DNA of 64,000 nucleotides. Origin: Vandiemenella viatica (Eukaryota > Arthropoda > Insecta > Orthoptera > Morabidae). Below the pieces are notes generated by a model. That model was not told the DNA's origin. It did no database searches and was given only the letters and a program-made list of their open reading frames with translations. The stretch spans positions 1-64,000 of the forward strand of contig JARYHS010006907.1 in NCBI GenBank assembly GCA_031002005.1, given 5' to 3'. The first letter of the stretch is position 1; the number at the start of each line of letters is the position of its first letter. The translations under genes and the position numbers were made by a program. Positions 39,384-49,888 of the stretch are shown piece by piece.

Positions 39384-39858
39384 GTGTGTCTCAGAGAAGA
39401 ACGCCTGAAAATGCAACAAAAGATAATTCAGACAGCGCAGCAAAATAACGAAGTCGCAGCTTGTTTTAATTTCAGCCATAGGGAAAGATGCAAGGAATTG
39501 TTGGTACAGGGTACAACAGAAGACGGCCGACAGCCGTATAATGTAAACAATTTAAAGAGGGAATTTTTGCCAGAGTTGCAAAGAGATAAATGGTCGCGTG
39601 AAGAAATTATGAAAGATTTGTTAAGTGAAGAAATGCATTACGTTTTAGAAGATAAAATAAGACAGCCATTAGTTGATGTGAAGATATTTGAAACAGAATG
39701 CCAAGCGCTAGTAGACTCCGGAAGTGACCTGACGAAGATATCACACACGTTGTATGAAAACATGATAGCAAGATATAAGGTGACGGAAATGCCGGTAAAC
39801 CACATTCACATCATGGGGGCAACCGGGAAACTAAGCAACAGACTAAAAACTCAAATTT
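39384..39858 (+). pseudogene. Element A retropepsin (protease) remnant
   Basis: A frame containing VKIFETECQALVDSGSDLTK with the DSG catalytic triad and, further on, NHIHIMGATGKLSNRLKTQI. This is the retroviral-type aspartic protease. The frame then joins unrelated sequence (near 39870), where the RT-RNase H-integrase core has been deleted. Confidence 0.82.
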
Positions 39859-39957
39859 GGATGGAATTAGAAATGGATAGGATAAGTAAGATTCATGGAG
39901 TATATGAGGAAGGACTAAAAGACTGGAAGAAAAGGAAAAAACAGAACGTTATGGGGG

Positions 39958-40255
39958 CATAACATTGGCTGATAAAATGTGATGAAAGTATAATGAAGAA
40001 GAAAGCTGAAGATAGGAAAAGGAGGTATGACAAATGGGTAAAACCGACCGAGTGTGAGGTAGGAGATTTAGTTTTGGTGAGAATAAAAAAAATAATCCAG
40101 AGAAATAAATTCCGAAATAAAGAAATTTTTCAAAATATATCACGGACATTTTAGGGTCATTTCTAAACCGAATATTAGCGCATATGAACTGGCATATCCT
40201 AGGTCAAATAAAAGATTAGGATTGAGAAACGTTGTAGATTTGAAATAGTATAAGT
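39958..40255 (+). pseudogene. Element A integrase C-terminal tail
   Basis: It reads KKKAEDRKRRYDKWVKPTEC, EVGDLVLVRI, then after a frameshift RVISKPNISAYELAYPRSNK and RLGLRNVVDLK. This is the small C-terminal domain that follows the integrase core, with the typical VGDLVLVR strand. The deletion joins it almost directly to the protease. Confidence 0.8.
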
Positions 40256-40569
40256 CTCGCCTAAAGGGAAGATCAAAAGATGGTGACAGGTAGTAATTGC
40301 ATATAGTGATTATCACTTGAGTTGTGTGAGAAATAGTTGTCATTATAAACAAGAAGGACTGATAAAGACAGTATGCTGGATTGGTGTATTTGTTTGTAAA
40401 TATGTTTATTTCATTGTGTAGACATGAGACACTGATTCGATGACATCGAGATGTAAGTTATGAGTGGAAGAAGTAAGTGGACTGATAGAGACAGTGATTT
40501 GAAAACTAAAGAACATCTCAGCAAATAAATGTGTGCCATCATTTAGTTGTGCCTCGATGTGGGGGCAAT

Positions 40570-40971
40570 TATAACATATCTGTTGATTATAATTCTAAAT
40601 TGATTATTTCTTGTGTGTGTATTAATTTCCTAATTGTAAATAATTTGTAAGAAAAAAAAAAGGAAAGCGATGTAAATGTTTTATTCTAAACTGCCTTCCA
40701 CAGACAGTAGTGTTTATAATAAGGTAGTAAATATATAATAATATCGTTGGATCCAACAATATTATAGAATCTCTGTGTTGTAGTTATGAGATTAGCTGTG
40801 AAGTTGGCTTTGTAAATTAATTTTGAAGAAATTAAACCAAGGAATTTAATAATAGTAAAGTGCTGTTATTTTATTTTAAATAAATTTGGAAGAGAAGGGC
40901 CTGAATTATATATAAAATGGGGCATTAAAAAAAAAACAACTATCGGTCGGCACGCCGAGAAGGCTGTTACA
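40570..40971 (+). repeat. 3' LTR of element A
   Basis: 402 bp; lacks the extra 25-26 bp of the 5' LTR. A short purine tract, GTGGGGGCAA, lies directly before it. Confidence 0.93.
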
Positions 40972-40975
40972 ACAT

Positions 40976-42480
40976 CGCTAATATGGTTGCATATTAATCT
41001 CTCCATTAATTCATCTACCACTCATGTCAAGCTAATTTTCCTATAGTTTTCAACCTTGTTTGTCACATCTCCTTTATGGACCGGTACTGCTATCACACTT
41101 TTCCAGTCCTCTGGTAAACAACAAGTATCCAGATTCAATTTAAATAATGATCAAAGATAAGGTACAATGTCACATCCTGCTATCTTTAAGACATCCGGAG
41201 TAATGTTTTCCATACCGGTCCCTTTACAATTTCTTAGATTACTTATTTCCTACATGGTATCTTCATACTGAATTTAAAATTTTCTAATCTGCTCACTTCC
41301 AACTGTGCGGATAGGGTCGTTTTCTGATATACCCCCTACCATTCCTAAATTATAGTCACTTATGGCCTTACTGAACCAGTTACTTAATAACTCTGTCTTT
41401 TTCTAATCCTCAGTTACTTCTTCTCCATCCTTATCTCTAATCGTCTCAACACCTTTCTTTCTCTCAGTTTCGTGATATACCTATAGAAATTTCTAGTTAG
41501 GTCCCCCTGCACCAATAATATTCTTCAGTTCTTCCCATCTTGACTCCACTGTACTTGTGCCATTCTTCCATTTAATAAAATTAACCCTGAAATATTTTTC
41601 AGTTTTGAAATTTTATAACTGTACCTACTTTTCCTTTCAATTCTGGCCACTGATTTACTGAATTCTCTAACATCCATCGGAACTCTATTGTGATCACTTA
41701 TTCCTTCAATCACTTGACACCCGATTAGGTAATAATAAGTTTTTATTAGGAAGATATCCAATATCTTTGGTCCCCTTGTCTTCTGCTCAGCCACCTGTGT
41801 AAAGCCTCCTTTTCTTACTAAGGTATTTGCAAATCTCTGTTCCTTTGTGTTATTAATCATATTTCATATTTCTTACTCAGATGACAGCTGGTAATTTCAA
41901 ATCCCCACTAATAATGATCATTCTATGCTCAATTCTGAATGTGAATTTAGTTTCTCCTCGAATACTCCTTTATCATTCATTCTTCCAATGCGGTAAGCAG
42001 CCAACATCCAGACATTTTTCTTTTTTATTTCCCCAGAAGTCTATCCCAAGTAACTCATGGTCATGATATCTGAACACCAGTGAACTGTAGTAGTCTTTGC
42101 TAACCAGTATAAATACCCCTCCTCCAGTTGCTCCTATATCTCTGTGGTACACTCTATAACCAACGCAGAAAATCTCATTGTCTAGTACTCTTTCTTTTAA
42201 CCACGACTCTACCCCTATAATTACTTGAGGTTCATGTATCTCTATTAGGTTTACAACTCCATTACATTGTTCATTTTACTTCTACAGTTTACCAGTAACA
42301 GTCTTATAACTGGCGTTGTGATATTTTCAGCACTAACATTCACATTCCCAGACCTGTCCCCTCTGTAATTGTTTCAAAATCTTCATCTATTTGTTTAGCA
42401 TTAGTGATTTTTTAATTATGGATCTACAGTCAGTATCCCTTCGATTAACTAATTTACCCCCCTCCCCCCGATCCCTCACC
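40976..42480 (-). pseudogene. LINE4 endonuclease and RT N-terminal half
   Basis: Minus-strand blocks: endonuclease pieces between 42480 and 41870, KTRGPKILDIFLIKTYYYLI and VIEGISDHNRVPMDVREFSK (SDH motif) at about 41790-41640, then RT blocks PVHKGDVTNKVENYRKISLT near 41090 and VVDELMERLICNHISDV up to 40976. Many frameshifts. The protein resumes at 31527 across element A. Confidence 0.85.
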
Positions 42481-43230
42481 AGCAGCCCTTAATATAAAAA
42501 AGGCACATTCCTGTCCCCGTCACCACAGGAAGTGGGCTCCCTCATAGCCCTAGCCAACAACTCAGAAAGAATTCCCTTGCCCCTTCTATTTAGGTGTAGG
42601 CCATGCCTAATGAAACCCCACCTGCCAATGGTCTCCACAGGCTCAACCCCCATGACAGAACTAATGCTCACAGCGTGGTTCAATGGCGGCCGGTCATGGT
42701 GACTTAGGACTTGTATGACCTCCACCCTAGTGTGTTGTACCTCCTTCACCACCTTCCACAAATCACTCTCTCTACTATAACTCGCGTTTCTATCAATACT
42801 ATTCCTCGCACCTCCCAATATTACTACCCTATCTTCTTTAGTGAATCTCCTAGAAAGTGAATCTTTATCCCCTATTACCTGACCTAAAGTTGCACTAGGT
42901 TTGAAAAAACTTGTGGCCTGGTAACGGGTACCCAACTGATCCTGCAAAAGAGGGCCTAAACCTCTCCGTTTACTACTACCTAGAAGCAGAACCGTTTTCT
43001 TCCTATTCTTGCCTAGCATGCCTTTATTCCTATAGGCCTACGGCACCTTACCTTCTCGTTCCAGTTAACTGTATTTCCCCTAGGACCTGTTATTAGCTCC
43101 CAACCATCCTTCTAACCCTCTTCTTCAAACCCACCATCTCTATTTTCTGCTCTATTGGCTGAGCCTCCACTGGCAAGGCCTCCACAGGCTTAGCCAACAT
43201 AGGCCAAGCCTCCACAGGCCAAGGCTCATC
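42481..43230 (-). pseudogene. LINE4 ORF1 with SGNH-hydrolase-like domain
   Basis: A 176-codon frame at 43019-42489 reads KKTVLLLGSSKRRGLGPLLQ (nucleophile block), RVVILGGARNSIDRN (GxN block) and GFIRHGLHLNRRGKGILSEL (His block), as in the esterase-bearing ORF1 of CR1/L2-type LINEs. Upstream, in other frames, repeated Pro-Val-Glu-Ala units occur at 43150-43220. The coiled coil or zinc finger that should precede it is not visible. Confidence 0.82.
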
Positions 43231-43246
43231 GCTGGAGATGCAACAC

Positions 43247-43710
43247 CTGATACCAGTATTTATTGTACTATTAATCGAAAAAATAGTAAACACTTTACGA
43301 TTCCTGGTATCTGAACAGTACGCTAGAGAGACTTTTTTCGAAAAAAAGATAAAACCGTTATTTGAAACGTCATATGTGGAGAATGAACCCTGGACCACTG
43401 TACAACCTAACCGCCCACACACGATTCGAGGATGGAAACATGAATCGCCCAATAAGTCGTTGATATTGTGGGTACATCTTTTATTGCACTATAAATCGAA
43501 AAAATAAACATTTACGATTCTTTTGTGTTATTAACACACCCAGCAAATCACCTTTTTATTTACTCCAATGGTTTTTGCCTTATTTAGCACCAGTCCAATG
43601 TAACTGCGCACATACGATACGTGTATGACGCCATGAATCGTCCAATAGGTCGTTGTTATTGTGGTCCAGCGTTTATTGCATTATAAATCGAAAATATAGT
43701 AACATTTTGC
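43247..43710 (+). repeat. Three tandem units of about 210 bp
   Basis: Blocks of the form TTATTGCACTATAAATCGAAAA recur at about 43260, 43480 and 43680, preceded by AATCGCCCAATAAGTCGTTG or AATCGTCCAATAGGTCGTTG at about 43441 and 43641. Part of the middle (about 43539-43597) is replaced by a scrap of the LINE4 RT region (compare 31300-31362). Confidence 0.65.
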
Positions 43711-43855
43711 TTTTTGATGCCAAGGGCGTAGTTCATTCAGAGTTTGTGCCCTACATCATACCATCAGTCCAAACCTTTAATATGGAAGATTTAATAAGAT
43801 TACGCTACAGTGTTCGTCAAAAAAGATTCGATTTCTGGCAGACAAGAGACTAGTT
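43711..43855 (+). pseudogene. Mariner transposase fragment
   Basis: It reads FDAKGVVHSEFVP, then VQTFNMEDLIRLRYSVRQKR and FDFWQTRD. This is the segment between the first and second catalytic Asp of mariner transposases. Both flanks are missing. It is joined directly to the tandem units. Confidence 0.75.
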
Positions 43856-44520
43856 CCACCGTGCGCGATCCATTTCGGACAGTGATAGCTTACGTTAAGA
43901 ACAAACGCACCTACGGCAAGTTTTTCAGACAGGATGGTTATTCCGAAGAACATATTAAACAGGCCTTTCTCCCCATAAACCGAAACTAACACCTGAACAA
44001 GAGTCTCCAAAAACCGTCGCTGTGTTGCCTTATGCCGGGAATACTTTGGAACAATGGAAGAATCTTGGCACGATATGGCGTAAGGAGTATCTTCCGCCCA
44101 CCTTTGAAGATACGTGAAATGTTACGCACGGTGAAAGACGACCTTGGCCTTCGAGTTCTGGGAGTTTATTCGATCCCTTGTGAATGCGGCAAAGTATTCA
44201 TCGGACAAACTATAACAACTATCGAGAAACGCCGCAATGAGCACCAAAGATATTTGCGATTACTACAACTAGACAAGTCCGAATTAGGAGAATATGCTAC
44301 AGAAAATTTTCACAGCATCAACTTCGACAATACTGAAGGTCTGGCTAAGATATCGTATTTCTGGGACTCAGTGATCAGAGAAGCGCTGGAGATTCGATTA
44401 AGTGACAACAGCATTAACAATGGTGGTGGTCTGTTCCTGAGCGAGGCTTGGGAGCCAGTCGTAAAAGACAGACAGACAGACAGACATCTGTTTGGGCCGA
44501 AACCCATGTAAAAACTAAAG
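43856..44520 (+). pseudogene. Penelope-like element, GIY-YIG endonuclease end
   Basis: From 43900 the linker reads KFFRQDGYSEEHIKQAFLPI. The frame at 44032-44511 has FRPPLKIREMLRTVKDDLGL, LGVYSIPCECGKVFIGQTIT (GIY-YIG core with CxC), IEKRRNEHQRYLRLLQ and DSVIREALEIRLSDNSINNG with the catalytic Glu. This domain follows the RT in Penelope-like retroelements and nicks the target. The RT itself is absent. A frameshift near 44025 separates linker and domain. Confidence 0.88.
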
Positions 44521-44524
44521 TACC

Positions 44525-44917
44525 AGGGCATTGTAGCCCCCTGACTTTTGACTAAATAGGGGGTTGTGAGCTGGCTTTTTATGGAAGTCATTGTTTTGTT
44601 TTATTAAGTTATTGATGTTGTCAGACCCTATAGTTTCTAGTTATAGTTGTGATGGGTCAATTGTAATGAGGGGCGTCATTTTGTTGCCTGTGTTTTGAAT
44701 TAGTTGGTGGGGAGAAAGCTGTGATTTCTGGTAGAAGTTAGTCGATTTGTCTTTTATGTAGTTAGTGATTTTTGGGATGCCTAAGTCGTGGTGAATGCGT
44801 TGGTTTGACATGTACCGGGGAGCGTCTGATATAATTCTCAGGAATTTGTTTTGTGCAGTTTGCAGCTTCTTTACATTGGAGTTTAGATAGATAGATATGT
44901 TCACTTTGATCCTATGT
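44525..44917 (-). pseudogene. Jockey LINE6, RT C-terminus and 3' end
   Basis: Minus-strand reading gives PRLFSHRIKV, NVKKLQTAQNKFLRIISDAP and RYMSNQRIHHDLGIPKITNY, the Jockey C-terminal block, followed by a short 3' UTR at 44525-44640. It is the continuation of the element at 49889-51850, split off by LINE5. Confidence 0.88.
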
Positions 44918-44929
44918 GAGAATAATCTC

Positions 44930-45380
44930 GGGATGTGGAACAGTACATACACTTATTAGTAATGTCAATATTACTATATAATTGATAATATTATTATATA
45001 TTGACAACAAGTTAGCAACAACCCATTAGTATAACCAATATCTCCTGTAATCTACAAATACAATCCCGAGTTAATTAATACTTATTATGTGGAACAGTGT
45101 ATACACTTGTTACCAGCATCTAATAACCAGTTATTTTCTTACCAACCAGTTACCATGTAAGGTTTCACTGTAATTTGTGACTACATATTATATTATGTTA
45201 GTTGCTATTTATGTGGAACAGTACACACACCTATTAGCAATATCAATTATATTACCAACAACTCATAAGCAGTCAATTACTTAAAAACCTGTTAATATGA
45301 TAATTTTTCACAGCAGTTTTTGAGTGCATGCTATCCCATGTTAGTTACTATATATAGTGAAATTTTGTAAACAGTGTAAT
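44930..45380 (-). repeat. LINE5 3' terminal tandem repeats
   Basis: TGTGGAACAGTACATACAC, TGTGGAACAGTGTATACAC and TGTGGAACAGTACACACAC start at about 44934, 45090 and 45211. Each is followed by a variable AT-rich part with TTAG and ACCAGTTA words, giving units of roughly 120-155 bp. Confidence 0.75.
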
Positions 45381-45644
45381 TAGTTCATTTGTCAAGTTTC
45401 AACAGAAAGAAAAACCATATATCATTTTAGTAATTGTGGATAATTTTGTCACCTTCCCCTTCCATACACCATATATACTATTTTATCAGTCATTCTTAGT
45501 TACCAAATTCCAAGAAGAAAATTCTTTTACAGAGTAAAATGGGTTCTGAAGCAGAAACTCTTTCAGTTTGGACTTAAAGTAGTTGGGTTTTTGATAACAT
45601 TTAATTTCTGTTGGTAACATTGAATAAGGAAGCTCCAGTAAATG

Positions 45645-46500
45645 TTAGCCCTTTCTGACAATTGACAGTGATTTGTAATCCTTGTGAATATTATATTTAT
45701 TCCTAGTATTATGGCTATGTATGTCAGCATTAAGATTGAAGTGTTCAGGATTTTCTACTACAAATGATAATACAGAGTATACATACTGTGCTGGCATTGT
45801 TAGAACCCAGGTTTTTAAATAGATTTCTGCAGACGTCTGTGGGTTGCTCCACAAATAGTTCTTATAGCACGCTTTTGCAATTTAAATACCCTCTGTGCTT
45901 GTGACGAGTTTCCCCAGAATGAGATGCCATAAGTGAGCAGGGAATGAAAATATGCAAAATATACTAACTTTCTGGTTTCTATATTAGCTATTCTAGATAT
46001 TACCCTCAGTGAAAATGTTGCAGAATTCAGTTTTTTAAGAAGTTGTTGAATATGCTGTTTCCAGTTCAATTTGTTATCTATATATACACCCAGGAATTTT
46101 GTGAAACTGCTTTCATCGATTGCTTTTCCTTCTGATATCACATTATAGCTGTCCTTTGTTTTATTTTTTGTAACAAACTGAAGTAACTGTGTCTTTTCTA
46201 CATTAAGTATTAGTTTGTTGGCATTAAACCACCTGTTAATTTTCTTTATAACTTCATTTGCTGTGTTTTCGAGGTTTTGTGCTGATGGGTCTTTCAAGGA
46301 TATGCTAGTATCATCTGCAAAGAGCACCATGTGTTCATTATCACCTAGTATATGTGGGAGATCATTTATATAGATTAAGAACAGCAGAGGACCAAGAATT
46401 GAACCCTGAGGCACACCACATTTAACTATACCCCATTCTGAGTTTATAACATCTCCTGTATTAACATCTTTCAGTGATACACATTGCTTTCTATTTTCCA
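45645..46500 (-). pseudogene. LINE5 RT, C-terminal half
   Basis: A minus-strand frame from 46414: MPQGSILGPLLFLIYINDLP, MVLFADDTSISLKDPSAQ (catalytic FADD), TKFLGVYIDNKLNWKQHIQQ and FKLQKRAIRTICGATHRR. A frameshift near 45835 leads to the C-terminal DVHSHNTRNK-type end at 45760-45645. Palm residues are intact. Confidence 0.92.
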
Positions 46501-47430
46501 GGTATGATTTAAACCAAGTCCTGGCTTACCACTAACTCCATAGTGGTCTAATTTACCTAGTAGAATCTCATGATCAACACAGTCAAAAGCCTTAGCAAGA
46601 TCACAGAATATACCTAGGGAATTTAATTTTTTATGCATTGATTCCAGTATGTTGTTTACAAAAGCAAAATTGCTGAATCTGTTGAAACGCCTTGTCTAAA
46701 ACCAACTGTACTTTACTGAGTAGGTCATTTTTTGTAAATGTGCATACACCCTTCTGTACATTGCTTTTTCAAAATTTTTGAAAATGCTGGTAGAAGTGAA
46801 ATGGTCTGTAATTCTCAATTTTGAGGTATCACCCTTTTTATAAAGCGGTTTGATTATTGACTTCTTGAGTGAGTCAGGAAGATACCTTCTTCAAAAGAAC
46901 TATTTACAAATATGACTAATAACTCTACTAATGCTGGTGTTACATTGTTTTCACTACATGGTTGAAACCTCATCATAACCAAATGACTTTTTATTTTTGA
47001 GGGATTTAATAATTTTTTCAATTTCATTTTGACTGGTGGGAAATATAGACATAGGTGCTGTTTTTGGTGACAAGGATTTAAGTATTGCTATAGCATCCAT
47101 ATTCCCAATATATTTTCCTTTTATTTTTTCAGCAACTGTTAAGAAGTAGTTATTGAAAGCACTTCCTACATAAGAGGGGTCAGTTACAAGCTTATCATTA
47201 ATGCTTATAGATATAGGTTTATGTTCAAGGGATGATACAGTTGTTTCTCTTTTAATAATGTTTCCAAACACTTTTATCTTATTATCTGAACTACTAATCT
47301 CATCGTTTATGGCCAAACGTTTAGCTTCTTTTATTACTTTGGTTAAAATTCTACAGTAAGTTTTGTAATGTTGTCTGAGAAGCATATTATCAGTATTCCT
47401 AACTTTTACATACAATTCCCTTTTATGTCT
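46501..47430 (-). pseudogene. LINE5 RT N-terminal half and linker
   Basis: The 153-codon frame 47415-46954 reads HYKTYCRILTKVIKEAKRLA and SQNEIEKIIKSLKNKKSFGY (the GxDxV finger block). The following 450 bp hold further RT blocks broken by frameshifts, for example KPLYKKGDTSKIENYRPISL-like sequence near 46840. Confidence 0.82.
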
Positions 47431-48418
47431 GCAAGATGTTTTAATACCAACTGTAAACCCAATTTTTGTTTACTCGTTTTTGACCAATTGGAACTAGTTT
47501 TGTAGGGAGACACCTTTTGTAAATTTCTGAAAACCTTTGGTGACAGTAATTGAATTTATTGTTTACCCCTTTTAATTTATAAACAGTGCTCCAGTCCTCA
47601 TTGAGAAGTTGATCATTTAATATTTTTATTGAATTGTTCTTTAATGGCCTAACTCTGACAAATCCTTTCTTTTTGTTACTTTCATTTCCCACAACATCCA
47701 AAGTATTTATTTGAGCATTATGGTCTGACAAACCATTTTCCATTGGAACTGTTTCATGTATTTCTAATTTATTGTGCTCTACAAAAATGTTAGCAATAAT
47801 GGTACTACTATCTTTTTGTGTTCTAGTTGGGAAATTACAGTTTGATAGAGATTGAATGATCTAAGCATTCCTAGAAGATAATCTGTCTGGTTACATTCTA
47901 CAGCAAAATTTATGTTGAAGTCTCCACGAGAGGATAATTTCCCTTTTAGTACGTGATAAGTTTATTAGAACCTGCCTTCAAGTTTATTACAAATTTACTG
48001 AAGTCTCCTGTGGGAGCCCTATAAACTGTCAGCACTATAAGATATTTGTTTTCTAATTCTAACTGTATTGCACAACATTCAAAATCTTTTTCTATACAGT
48101 ATTTACTTACATCTAAACGATTTTGTCTCGGTATTTTCGCTTACATATATTGCTGCACCACCCATTCTCATCTCTGACCTGCAATAACAAGAAGCTAATC
48201 TATATCCATAAAAGGGAGGAGACCTATTTCAGAATTCTTCAGATGATGTTCTGTCAGACATACGATATTTATGTTAAGATTCAATGATTTTTGGGTTTCT
48301 TCTATAGATATTATGAACTCATCAAGTTTGCTTGAGATACCCCTAATGTTCTGATGGAACAAAGCTATTTTAGACTGACATTCTTTATTTTTTACTGTAA
48401 TACCATTATGTACATTTC
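47431..48418 (-). pseudogene. LINE5 APE-type endonuclease
   Basis: Near 47730 the frame reads GLSDHNAQINTLDV, the SDH endonuclease motif. Other pieces occur up to 48400, in several frames, among them the region of the GDFN motif near 47920. Stops and frameshifts show it is inactive. Confidence 0.8.
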
Positions 48419-49486
48419 TTAAATAACTCTTCCTACTCTTGACATTTGGCCTAAAAAAGACTGAGTCCTACCACCAATTACCACTGGGATGGGGTTCACA
48501 TCCAACCTGCCTCTCCTGATGTTATTGGCAATCAGTTGCGTTAGCTTCTGCTTGCCCCGAACATTCAGGTGGAGTCCATGGGAGGTATGGTCACTCCGTG
48601 TTATGCCAGAAACATCTATCAAACCAATGTGTGTTCGGTCAGCCTGACACAATGCACGCTTCAGATCTGCCTGTGTACGCTGTACATGACCACGCATCCA
48701 GGGTTGATCATAACGCCTGAACAGGTCAACAAAACCAACATTGGTGTGAGTGGTGTTTTTAGCAATGTTGTCAATGTCTGTTTCAACACAATAATTGAGA
48801 TTTCTGGACAGACTGTTTCCAGGACCCCCAACTATAATTATATGATCCTCTTTAGTAAGATCTTTCCCCAGGCTTGAAATTTCATCCACAACATTGCCAA
48901 GTTCTGCATTAGGCTTAAATATACTACACACCTCAACATCAGAGCCCAGGCTTGACTGTAGCATTGCACTTAACCCCCTACCGTGACTACTTCCAAGCAA
49001 TAACACCTTCTTGGATTTCTTTTTTCGAGCTTTGCACAATGTGTGCTTTTTTACAGCTTTGTTGCAATGAGACAGCCCTGCTGTGGTATCTGATACATCC
49101 TCAGTTAGATTCTCCAACACCCCAAAAGTATTGGAAACTTCCAACTGAAAATTTGTAGAATGCAGGTCCTGTTGTTTCATTCCAGTTTTGGCTGCAATCC
49201 ACTGGAATTCCTTAACATTTAATGCTGCTTTTTCAGCCTTCAAAACATTGAGTTCTTTTGTTAATTCAGCCACTGTGGATTCGAGACAAGAGATCCTACT
49301 TTCTAGTTCCCTCTTTTCCTTGCTACTTTTGCAAGTCAAACAACTCCAAGGAGAGTGAAGTGCATTTTCAGCTTCCATGTAGCCACATTTCGGATGAAAA
49401 CGAACTCCACAATCATTACAGCTGTTTCCCTGCTTTACAACCCTGCGACAGCCACCACACTTCATGCTCATTGAGATTTTAAACAA
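48419..49486 (-). CDS. LINE5 ORF1: PHD-like finger, coiled coil, SGNH esterase
   Basis: An intact 355-codon frame. Residues 10-52 hold a Cys4-His-Cys3 finger (C10, C13, C23, C26, H31, C34, C49, C52). Residues 57-92 form a coiled coil (LESRISCLESTVAELTKELN). From about 158 comes an SGNH-hydrolase-like domain with LLLGSSHGRG (Ser nucleophile), IIVGGPGNSLSRN and SDHTSHGLHLNVRGK (His). This ORF1 type is known from CR1/L2-group LINEs and is thought to form the RNP with the element RNA. Intactness against a frameshifted ORF2 is notable. Confidence 0.92.
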   Translation of the reverse strand: MFKISMSMKCGGCRRVVKQGNSCNDCGVRFHPKCGYMEAENALHSPWSCLTCKSSKEKRELESRISCLESTVAELTKELNVLKAEKAALNVKEFQWIAAKTGMKQQDLHSTNFQLEVSNTFGVLENLTEDVSDTTAGLSHCNKAVKKHTLCKARKKKSKKVLLLGSSHGRGLSAMLQSSLGSDVEVCSIFKPNAELGNVVDEISSLGKDLTKEDHIIIVGGPGNSLSRNLNYCVETDIDNIAKNTTHTNVGFVDLFRRYDQPWMRGHVQRTQADLKRALCQADRTHIGLIDVSGITRSDHTSHGLHLNVRGKQKLTQLIANNIRRGRLDVNPIPVVIGGRTQSFLGQMSRVGRVI

Positions 49487-49879
49487 AACAAACTATGTGC
49501 CCTTGAAGCGAGTTGTAACTTAACCTATAAATACCTTTCCTTATTATGCAATATAATTTCCACAAGACACACCTTTCTCCGTTTACCACGCAAGCAAACC
49601 AATTTTAACAATAAACCTGTTAGTAACTGCTTGTTTCCTTCACTGATAGAAGATTAATTCCCTTTAACGGTTATTAGTATAATGTAAACAAACACACAGT
49701 TTTAAACTTGTCGAACCAACACCTTTTTGAACTATTTAAACTATGATACTTTTACTACACAGTGTTACTACACTCAAATTCGCTAAACGCCACCAGACAA
49801 ATATTTCTACACGTTATTTAATATTAAAAGTAATTTAAAGAGCTGGTATCAGTTCACAACTTCCGCGAGTAAGAAACCA
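49487..49879 (-). promoter_or_regulatory. LINE5 5' UTR, putative internal promoter
   Basis: About 390 bp between the target duplication and the ORF1 start. It is AT-rich and has no coding frame. Since LINEs of this kind carry their promoter in the 5' UTR, it is the likely site of initiation, but no defined motif is claimed. Confidence 0.5.
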
Positions 49880-49888
49880 GAGAATAAT

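Larger units (their letters stand above)
31528..40971 (+). mobile_element. LTR retrotransposon A, interrupted by element B
   Basis: Two LTRs (31528-31950 and 40570-40971) begin TATAACATATCTG and end GGCTGTTACA. Target copies are ACAC (31524-31527) and ACAT (40972-40975). Once A is removed the LINE4 frame (HISDVCEELKW) reads through. Without element B it is about 5.1 kb long. It keeps gag, part of protease and the integrase C-terminal tail, while RT, RNase H and the integrase core are gone. The arrangement suggests the Ty3/gypsy group, with the clade unresolved. Confidence 0.93.
44927..49879 (-). mobile_element. LINE5, nearly full-length CR1/L2-like element
   Basis: About 4.95 kb between two copies of GAGAATAAT (44918-44926 and 49880-49888). 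From right to left: a 5' UTR of about 390 bp, an intact ORF1, an ORF2 with endonuclease and RT, and a 3' UTR that contains three tandem repeats at the very end. It is inserted into the Jockey LINE6. ORF2 has several frameshifts. Confidence 0.9.

Noticed and set aside
44032..44511. Horizontally acquired bacterial GIY-YIG nuclease or homing endonuclease
   Set aside because: The CxC in the core, the preceding FRP...KIREML linker and the context fit Penelope-like elements.
48419..49486. A host PHD-finger transcription regulator or esterase
   Set aside because: It lies between a LINE 5' UTR and a LINE endonuclease-RT, and this domain combination is the known ORF1 type of CR1/L2-group LINEs.
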